10,998 nucleotides of DNA from Lachnoclostridium sp. UBA6558 (GTDB lineage: Bacteria; Bacillota; Clostridia; Lachnospirales; Lachnospiraceae), in the NCBI GenBank assembly GCA_002434335.1, contig DJJW01000084.1:692-11689 (forward strand), in the 5' to 3' direction. The stretch's first letter is position 1. Each line of letters starts with the position of its first letter. Both the position numbers and the translations under genes were made by a program. Shown here piece by piece: positions 6,169 to 10,998 of this stretch. Under the pieces are notes generated by a model. The model worked only from the letters and a program-made list of their open reading frames with translations, was not told where the DNA came from and did not search any database.

Positions 6169-6963
6169 TTAAACCGCCAGATCTCTCTTTTCATAAAATT
6201 TATAAGTACCCAAAATCAGTAAAACCGAAAGAAATAGCGTTAGTAGAACAATAATAATATTTAACCCATTCCCATTAATTATTTCCGGGTAGCTGAAATA
6301 TTTAAAGGGAGAGAAAATATTTAGAAAGTTCAACCTGTCCGTCAGATCAGTAATTTTAGCAATGAAATATGCGGTTATTACGATGCCGGAGGCAATGGAA
6401 CCGGTTGTCTTCGTTTTCTTTTTTATTGCGGCTAAAAGAGTACCAAAGGATAAGAACAGGACCTGGAGTATCAGCATACTGATTGACAGCCATATAATAA
6501 CGGATGTAATCTCACTTCCGTCATCAAAGGAAGCGACAATAAGCAGAGAAGAAATAAGGGTTACTGCATTTAAAACTAGTAAATTAATAGCTGCACTTAG
6601 AAACTTTGCTGTAAGGATATCTTTTCTTGACACCGGTTTAGTCATTAAAAATTCAGTTGTTTTGTCTCTTTCTTCTTTTGCAACGATATTGCTTCCAAGT
6701 AAAACGGCATGAATAGCCAGAGCCATTGCGATATAAGTAAAAAGAAAGGCATAGAAACCGCCCAGGGTCTTTACATCAAAGGAAGCAAACCCAAACAAAG
6801 CTTTCAAAGTATGTGGCATCTTGTCAAAAATGTCACTGCTGTCACCGCCAGCTGTGTAAGCTGTATACTTACCCATGCCGCTTATTACCAATAATGCCAT
6901 GGATATACTCCAGATAAGCAGTGATTTACGATTGGATTTCATTTCGTGTTTCAATAGATTCAT
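6169..6963 (-). CDS. ABC-2 type transporter permease (second of two)
   Basis: This is a 264-aa integral membrane protein with about six hydrophobic segments, first at residues 15-33 and last near the C-terminus, typical of ABC-2 family permeases that pair with a separate ATPase. The segment KEERDKTTEFLMTKPVSRKDILTAK, split here as KEERDKTTEFL and MTKPVSRKDIL, is the cytoplasmic coupling region of this family and matches the equivalent stretch in the neighbouring permease (SRERTADFLFVKPISR), so the two are paralogues. I choose the ATG at 6963: GAAAGGAG at 6969-6976 is five bases upstream, and the resulting N-terminus MNLLKHEMKSNRKS parallels MNIIGFELKSQRKS of its partner. An upstream ATG at 6999 would add 12 residues and overlap the preceding gene. 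It is last in the tetR-ATPase-permease-permease series. Substrate is unknown; export of a drug, peptide or lipid-like compound is inferred. Confidence 0.88.
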   Translation of the reverse strand: MNLLKHEMKSNRKSLLIWSISMALLVISGMGKYTAYTAGGDSSDIFDKMPHTLKALFGFASFDVKTLGGFYAFLFTYIAMALAIHAVLLGSNIVAKEERDKTTEFLMTKPVSRKDILTAKFLSAAINLLVLNAVTLISSLLIVASFDDGSEITSVIIWLSISMLILQVLFLSFGTLLAAIKKKTKTTGSIASGIVITAYFIAKITDLTDRLNFLNIFSPFKYFSYPEIINGNGLNIIIVLLTLFLSVLLILGTYKFYEKRDLAV

Positions 6964-6968
6964 ATCTG

Positions 6969-6976
6969 CTCCTTTC
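6969..6976 (-). promoter_or_regulatory. Ribosome binding site fixing the second permease start
   Basis: GAAAGGAG on the minus strand lies five bases before the ATG at 6963. No comparable site precedes the longer candidate start at 6999. Confidence 0.8.
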
Positions 6977-6985
6977 ACCATTCTA

Positions 6986-7789
6986 TCAGCTGACAGCATG
7001 GATATCCTTTCTTACAAATATAATATAACTGACGGCAATGGATATTACTGTTACCGCTAAACCTGTTAAGAAATAAGAGAATTCGTAACTTCTGTTCTGG
7101 ATGATATATAAAATATCGAAGTACTTAAAAGGGGTAAAGTAACGCACGATATTTCCATGTTCACCGGTTGTAAGTAAGGAACCTGCCAGGTATAAGCCAA
7201 ATACGATACCTAAAGACAAGGGTAATACTGCTTTGAGTTTTCGAAAGAAAACAGAAATAACAAGTCCCAGGGAAAAGAAAATTATCTGAACGGACAGTAG
7301 TGTTAAATTAATCAAAAGAAATGTTCCGAATTCAAAATCTTCTTGTTTTACTAATGTAGCCAGGAGAAAAGAACCACCAAAAAATACTGTATTTGTTATT
7401 ATCAGCAGCAGAAAGGCGGCAATTAGCTTAGCGGTCATGACAGTGGTCCTGGATATTGGCTTCACGAAGAGAAAATCAGCAGTTCTTTCTCTTGATTCCT
7501 TTGTAAGCAGAGATAGTCCCAGATTCATAGCCTGAATAGCCCCACCTAATAAAACAAAGGAAAAAATCATGGAATAATAACCAAATAGGGATGTTAAATA
7601 ATCAATTTGGATTCCCAGCATTTCACGTATCGTAGGTGAATAATTTGCAAGGAGATTTTTGAATTCCTCGCCGTCCTGTGCGATTAGTGGAAACATGGAC
7701 AAGTAAAGAGCAGCCAGGGCAATCAGTGAAAGAATCCAGATAATTGTACTCTTTCGCTGGCTTTTCAACTCGAAACCTATAATATTCAT
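6986..7789 (-). CDS. ABC-2 type transporter permease (first of two)
   Basis: The 267-aa hydrophobic protein has about six predicted membrane spans, the first near residues 14-33. A long outer loop lies between spans 1 and 2 (about residues 36-65), and the family motif ESRERTADFLFVKPISR follows span 2. It shares overall layout and several motifs (FTPFKYF here, FSPFKYF in the partner) with the next gene, so the two likely form a heterodimeric membrane channel for one ATPase. AAAGGAGG directly before the start overlaps the end of the ATPase gene, whose stop is only three bases upstream, so translation is coupled. The last residues end at 6986, 22 bases before the next start. The class resembles multi-span exporters found beside TetR regulators in Firmicutes; the substrate cannot be read from sequence. 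Confidence 0.9.
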   Translation of the reverse strand: MNIIGFELKSQRKSTIIWILSLIALAALYLSMFPLIAQDGEEFKNLLANYSPTIREMLGIQIDYLTSLFGYYSMIFSFVLLGGAIQAMNLGLSLLTKESRERTADFLFVKPISRTTVMTAKLIAAFLLLIITNTVFFGGSFLLATLVKQEDFEFGTFLLINLTLLSVQIIFFSLGLVISVFFRKLKAVLPLSLGIVFGLYLAGSLLTTGEHGNIVRYFTPFKYFDILYIIQNRSYEFSYFLTGLAVTVISIAVSYIIFVRKDIHAVS

Positions 7790-7792
7790 AAA

Positions 7793-8674
7793 TTAATCCT
7801 CCTTTGCATAATAATGCAGAAAGATTTCTTCCAGATCCGGTTCAGTAATGGATATGTTTCTAAGATCCAGTTCCGCAATTTTTCTTAAAATATCATTTAG
7901 ATTTCCCTTAAATATAAAATCCGCAGTATTTTCTATCAGTTTGAGGTCATTGATACCGGGTACTTTGAAGTCATCCAGATCCATTGTCGTTCTGGCCTCC
8001 AGGTGAACTCTCTTATAGCTGTTTTCCGAAAGACTGCTCATCTTTTCGAGTTTAATAAGCTTACCGTCTTTAATAAAAGCTACACGACTGCACAATCTCT
8101 GAACTTCACTTAATATATGGGAAGAAAAGAAGATGGTAGCTCCCGTTTTATTTTCTTCTTCCATCAGTTCAAAGAATTTCTGCTGCATCAGCGGGTCAAG
8201 GCCACTGGTTGGTTCATCCAGAATAATCAGCTTTGGTTCGTGGAGTAGTCCCTGTACGATTCCGACTTTTTTCTTATTACCAAAGGAAAGATCATCTATT
8301 TTCTTCTTTAGATCCAAATCCATAATCCTGGCAAGTTCCTGAATTCTTTTGCTGCAGTCCTTTTTATAAAAGCTGGCAGAATATTCAAGCAAATCGAGGA
8401 CTTTCATATTATCGTAATAGAATACCTCAGAAGGCAGATAACCCAGTTCTTTTCTAACTTCCGGATGCGCAGTGCAGTTCTTTCCGAAAATAGCTGCGGT
8501 TCCTGAATCAGGATAAATTAGACCTAAAAGGGTCCGGATGGTAGTTGATTTGCCGGCTCCGTTTGGTCCGATAAAGCCGAATATCTCGCCCTCTGTAACC
8601 TGGAAGGATACATCCGTGATCCCTCTGGAATTGCCATAGCTTTTTGTTAAATTGTTAATTTCTATAACATTCAT
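7793..8674 (-). CDS. ABC transporter ATP-binding protein of the exporter
   Basis: This 293-aa protein powers the two permeases that follow. Nucleotide-binding motifs are complete: Walker A GPNGAGKST (36-44), Walker B LIILDEP (149-155), D-loop SGLD (157-160) and H-loop H186 in SSHILSE. The ABC signature is LSFGNKKKV (129-137), with Phe and Asn replacing the LSGGQ residues, and the usual Q-loop glutamine is absent (LGYLPSE, 78-83). Both departures are common in the DrrA/CcmA-like branch that serves ABC-2 exporters, so I do not treat them as defects. The C-terminal ~90 residues form the branch-specific extension. GAGGAGG (8680-8686), five bases before the ATG, is a strong ribosome binding site. 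No obvious promoter lies in the 159 bp after tetR, so transcription from the tetR promoter is likely. Confidence 0.95.
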   Translation of the reverse strand: MNVIEINNLTKSYGNSRGITDVSFQVTEGEIFGFIGPNGAGKSTTIRTLLGLIYPDSGTAAIFGKNCTAHPEVRKELGYLPSEVFYYDNMKVLDLLEYSASFYKKDCSKRIQELARIMDLDLKKKIDDLSFGNKKKVGIVQGLLHEPKLIILDEPTSGLDPLMQQKFFELMEEENKTGATIFFSSHILSEVQRLCSRVAFIKDGKLIKLEKMSSLSENSYKRVHLEARTTMDLDDFKVPGINDLKLIENTADFIFKGNLNDILRKIAELDLRNISITEPDLEEIFLHYYAKED

Positions 8675-8691
8675 AATTACCTCCTCTTTCT

Positions 8692-8703
8692 CCGTTATAA
8701 CGG
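8692..8703. repeat. Perfect 12-bp palindrome in the leader of the ABC genes
   Basis: CCGTTATAACGG is self-complementary over its full length and sits just before the ATPase ribosome binding site. It differs from the tetR operators. It could be a protein site or a small RNA hairpin near the initiation region; chance cannot be excluded. Confidence 0.4.
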
Positions 8704-8804
8704 CAGAAATCTAATATTAGAAGCCGAAAGGGCTAACTAGAAAAATAATGACAGAAAGAGATCGTCACCTAAACAGGAATAAAATGATGAAATATCTGGA
8801 ATAA

Positions 8805-8830
8805 TACATTCGGAACAGATAACGAATGTA
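8805..8830 (-). terminator. Hairpin just after tetR, possible weak terminator or processing site
   Basis: TACATTCG and CGAATGTA form a perfect 8-bp stem around a 10-nt loop, four bases past the tetR stop. The following bases on the minus strand (TTATTCC) are a poor T-tract, so readthrough into the ABC genes is expected. It may lower their expression relative to tetR. Confidence 0.45.
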
Positions 8831-8833
8831 ATT

Positions 8834-9436
8834 CTACTTATATAAATTTGCTTTCAGCATATCCATACATCTGTAATACTCCTGGCAGCGGGCTTCTAAA
8901 TCTGCATAATTATTCGTTGAGAACTCTTTTGCAAAACCCTCAGCCATCCAGATAAGCATTTTCATAACTAGGTTGACATCAACATCTTCTTTGAATTTTG
9001 AAACATCCATACCCTCAAAAGCTATATGGTTACGGTAAACCTCCCCTTCAGCCAGAATTACTTTTATGTCATTTCTAACTGCAGGGTCTTCTTCGAAATA
9101 AATATTTGTTAAAAAAGCAGGAATGGCTGCGTATTGTTTCATTACCGCAATCTTAATATCAGAAGCTAAAATTATACGGTCAAAAAAATCTGTAACGCTC
9201 TCATCAAAATTAGATTTGATTTCATTTATCATAATATCACTGCAAAATCGAACCAGGTAAAGATACATATCTTTTTTTGTCCCAAAGTAGTGAAATACCA
9301 TTGCCTTTGAAATACCAGCTTCAGCGGCAATATCGCTTACAGATGCTTTTTTATAGGTGTGGGTGCCAAATACCTTTAAAGCAGCCGCTATGATTTTCTG
9401 TTTCTTTTCCTCAGGCAGATTTGTGAAATTCTCCAT
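8834..9436 (-). CDS. TetR/AcrR-family transcriptional regulator
   Basis: The 200-aa length and layout are typical of TetR regulators. Residues 8-54 form the DNA-binding domain: helix 1 with KKQKIIAAALKVFG (11-24), then VSDIAAEAGISKAMVFHYFGTK (33-54), where the recognition helix and the HYF-x-TK sequence are classic. The C-terminal ~145 residues are the variable ligand-binding and dimerisation part and do not reveal the ligand. GAGG at 9443-9446 is a modest ribosome binding site six bases before the ATG. Two matching inverted repeats lie in its own promoter, so it very likely represses itself and, by readthrough, the downstream ABC exporter. Release by the exported compound is the family's usual logic but is inferred here. 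Confidence 0.93.
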   Translation of the reverse strand: MENFTNLPEEKKQKIIAAALKVFGTHTYKKASVSDIAAEAGISKAMVFHYFGTKKDMYLYLVRFCSDIMINEIKSNFDESVTDFFDRIILASDIKIAVMKQYAAIPAFLTNIYFEEDPAVRNDIKVILAEGEVYRNHIAFEGMDVSKFKEDVDVNLVMKMLIWMAEGFAKEFSTNNYADLEARCQEYYRCMDMLKANLYK

Positions 9437-9485
9437 CGTTAACCTCGTTATCTCTGTATTATAAAATAATTATTGAGTATGTTCG

Positions 9486-9496
9486 ACCGATTCGGT
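9486..9496. promoter_or_regulatory. TetR operator copy 1 (start-site proximal)
   Basis: ACCGATTCGGT has inverted 5-bp arms (ACCGA/TCGGT) around a central T. On the minus strand it begins about where transcription should start, seven bases after the -10 box, so a bound repressor would block initiation. Confidence 0.75.
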
Positions 9497-9503
9497 TAAT
9501 GTT

Positions 9504-9532
9504 ATTATAATTCCATAAACCGATTCGGTCAA
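9504..9532 (-). promoter_or_regulatory. Sigma-A promoter of the tetR-ABC operon
   Basis: On the minus strand TTGACC (9532-9527), a 17-bp spacer and a perfect TATAAT (9509-9504) form a near-consensus promoter. Transcription should start near 9497, leaving an untranslated leader of about 60 nt before tetR. Confidence 0.85.
9519..9529. promoter_or_regulatory. TetR operator copy 2 (-35/spacer)
   Basis: This is an identical ACCGATTCGGT, 33 bp from copy 1 (about three helical turns), overlapping the tetR -35 box and spacer. Including flanks, GACCGATTCGGTT (copy 1) and AACCGATTCGGTC (copy 2) are inverted versions of each other except at the central base. Confidence 0.75.
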
Positions 9533-9565
9533 TAGGGAAAATCAGATATTTTATAAATTTTGTAC

Positions 9566-9594
9566 TTGACAAAACAGAAAATGCTCCCTATAAT
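9566..9594 (+). promoter_or_regulatory. Consensus sigma-A promoter for tyrS
   Basis: Perfect TTGACA (9566-9571), 17-bp spacer and perfect TATAAT (9589-9594). It diverges from the tetR promoter with about 33 bp between the two -35 boxes, and the TetR operators do not overlap it. Transcription should start near 9601. Confidence 0.9.
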
Positions 9595-9600
9595 AGCCTT

Positions 9601-9892
9601 AATTTCATACAAACAAAAAGCTATGATAAGAAGAAGTAGTAATCAGTAATCCATACAGAAAGCAACCGGTTGATGAGAGGTGCATGGCAATCTGAATATG
9701 AATACATCTTTGAGCTGCGCACCGAACAATGAAAGTAGGCTGCGACGTAACCTGCACACGTTATCGTGCTAGAGTATAACCCATCATGAATGGAGTACTC
9801 GAAGAGGTAAGCAATGTGAATTGTTTATAAATTAAAGGTGGTAACACGGGATATATGCTCTCGTCCTTTTTAGAAGGATGTGGGCTTTTTTT
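9601..9892 (+). promoter_or_regulatory. Tyrosine T-box riboswitch leader of tyrS
   Basis: The ~290-nt leader has the T-box arrangement. Stem I carries AGAAAGC and the GGTTGATGAGAGG-type apical elements, then a specifier region GAATACATC followed by GAGC; the codon UAC (9703-9705) reads tyrosine. The conserved T-box AAAGGTGGTAACACGGG (9834-9850) holds the bulge UGGU (9839-9842), which complements the ACCA end expected of uncharged tRNA-Tyr with discriminator A. AAAGG can pair with CCTTT (9865-9869) to make the antiterminator, competing with the terminator. Uncharged tRNA-Tyr should therefore allow readthrough into tyrS. Exact stem boundaries were not folded. Confidence 0.92.
9857..9892 (+). 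terminator. Regulated intrinsic terminator of the T-box leader
   Basis: GCTCTCGTCCTT (9857-9868) pairs with AAGGATGTGGGC (9874-9885), 12 positions with one mismatch and two G-U pairs, and is followed by seven Ts (9886-9892). It shares CCTTT with the antiterminator. Confidence 0.9.
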
Positions 9893-9959
9893 ACGTTCTG
9901 GGAAAGTTTTTTATAAACAGTGCTTATCTCATAAATATTAAATGAGAAAGGACAAAAAA

Positions 9960-10998
9960 ATGATATCCGTTGAAGAGCAAATGAAGATCATAGCCAAAGG
10001 GGCTAAAGAAATCGTAGGAGAGGAGGATTTAAGGAATAAGCTAAAGAGAGCCGTAGAGCAGAATAAAGGACTTACAATTAAACTTGGACTGGACCCGAGT
10101 GCTCCGGACATTCACCTGGGACATAGTGTAGTACTGCGTAAGATCAGGCAGATGCAGGATATGGGACATAAAGCAGTTATCGTTATTGGTGATTTTACCG
10201 GAAGAATCGGAGACCCTACTGGCAAATCCAAAGGCAGAACGGCACTAAGTGAAGATGAAGTTAAAGAGAATGCCAGAACCTATACGGATCAGATATTTGA
10301 AATCATGGACAGAGAAAAGACCGAAGTGGTATTTAACAGCAGCTGGCTGAAAGAACTTAATTTTGAAGAAGTCATACGTCTGGCTTCCTCTGTAACAGTT
10401 GCAAGGATATTGGAGCGGGATGATTTTACAGAAAGATATAAGAATAATATTCCAATCGGGCTTCATGAATTCTTCTATCCCCTCATGCAGGCATATGATT
10501 CTGTTGCTCTGAATGCGGATATTGAAATAGGAGGAACCGATCAGACCTTCAACATACTTATGGGACGAAGTCTTTTAAAGTGGATGGGCAAGGAACCTCA
10601 GGCTGCTGTCTTTCTTCCTATTCTGGAAGGACTTGATGGTGTGGAGAAGATGAGTAAGAGTCTCGGCAACTACATCGGCATTCATGAAGATGCCAGAGTT
10701 ATGTTTAAGAAAGTTATGGAAGTGCCGGATGATTTGATTATCAGATACTTTGAACTTGTTACAGATGAACATCCGGACAGGATAACAGCATTGCAGGAAG
10801 AATTGGAGAAAGGGGCTAATCCAAGAGATATCAAATACGAGCTTGCAAGGGTAATTACAACCCTCTATCACAGAGATAAGGCTGCAGAGGCCGAAACCTA
10901 TTATCTGGAAGCCTTTCATAGAAAAGGCATACCGGATCAGATCCCTGAACTGACCATTGAGCTTGATAAAGATACCCTTGCAGGTGTCATCCCCCTAC
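9960..10998 (+). CDS. tyrS: Tyrosyl-tRNA synthetase, N-terminal 346 codons (3' end outside window)
   Basis: The enzyme charges tRNA-Tyr with tyrosine. The frame is open from ATG 9960 to the right edge; about 60-75 residues, including the C-terminal S4-like RNA-binding domain, are missing. Class I synthetase motifs are seen: LGLDPSAPDIHLGH with the HIGH-type HLGH at 52-55, GDFTGRIGDPTGKS (77-90), GGTDQTFNIL (191-200), and KMSKS at 230-234. The GRIGDPTGKSKGR segment and length up to KMSKS suggest the TyrZ/TyrS2 branch, but I did not align it. AAAGGA (9947-9952), seven bases before the ATG, supports the start. A tyrosine T-box directly upstream independently confirms the amino acid. Expression should rise when uncharged tRNA-Tyr accumulates. 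Confidence 0.96.
   Translation, partial: MISVEEQMKIIAKGAKEIVGEEDLRNKLKRAVEQNKGLTIKLGLDPSAPDIHLGHSVVLRKIRQMQDMGHKAVIVIGDFTGRIGDPTGKSKGRTALSEDEVKENARTYTDQIFEIMDREKTEVVFNSSWLKELNFEEVIRLASSVTVARILERDDFTERYKNNIPIGLHEFFYPLMQAYDSVALNADIEIGGTDQTFNILMGRSLLKWMGKEPQAAVFLPILEGLDGVEKMSKSLGNYIGIHEDARVMFKKVMEVPDDLIIRYFELVTDEHPDRITALQEELEKGANPRDIKYELARVITTLYHRDKAAEAETYYLEAFHRKGIPDQIPELTIELDKDTLAGVIPL

Noticed and set aside
5848..8723. Shared TCTAATATTAGAAGC in ung (near 5850) and in the tetR-ABC gap (near 8710)
   Set aside because: Only 15 bp with an AT-rich palindromic core; no extended similarity, so probably chance.
9961..10998. Long minus-strand ORFs opposite the right end (10245-10466, 10575-10919)
   Set aside because: The plus strand holds a full-motif tyrS there; the minus ORFs lack ribosome binding sites and sensible composition.

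Overview
The window looks like chromosomal DNA from a low-GC, anaerobic, plant-fibre-degrading Firmicute, most likely a cellulolytic member of Lachnospiraceae/Clostridia. The pointers are a Pro/Thr-linked cellulose-binding module at the left edge, CheV-type chemotaxis, AGGAGG-like ribosome binding sites, sigma-A promoters with 17-bp spacers, and a tyrosine T-box leader before tyrS. The family assignment is inferred from style; nothing in the window fixes a species.

Left part (1-3220, all plus strand): the 3' end of a secreted, modular, probably cellulose-active protein and its terminator; then cheV (CheW-REC chemotaxis coupling protein) with its own sigma-A promoter; then an unrecognised 463-aa membrane protein with an acidic N-terminus, a Lys/Ala-rich coiled-coil-like stretch, one membrane span and a helical outer domain. 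A sigma-D-like -10 octamer sits between cheV and this gene. A hairpin closes the region.

Middle (3220-6170): about 700 bp of gene remnants (a 5'-truncated VOC/PhnB-like fragment on minus, and an unrecognised ORF broken by a frameshift on plus), followed by a compact hisH-hisF-ung cluster. HisH and HisF together form imidazole glycerol phosphate synthase; Ung is a family 1 uracil-DNA glycosylase. HisH carries an unusual nucleophile-elbow sequence (GICRS instead of GICLG). A large imperfect inverted repeat separates this cluster from the convergent genes that follow.

Right part (6169-9540, minus strand): tetR, an ABC ATPase and two related ABC-2 permeases, reading right to left. The tetR promoter is almost consensus and carries two near-identical ACCGATTCGGT operators 33 bp apart, one on the -35/spacer and one at the transcription start. 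This is a self-regulated exporter cassette of unknown substrate. Divergently, from 9566, a consensus promoter drives a T-box leader (specifier UAC, UGGU bulge, terminator with seven Ts) and tyrS, which runs off the right edge.

I do not see a clearly new multi-gene system. The best second-look items are the paired tetR operators, the odd HisH active-site motif, the cheV-linked membrane protein with its possible sigma-D promoter, and the remnant zone before hisH.
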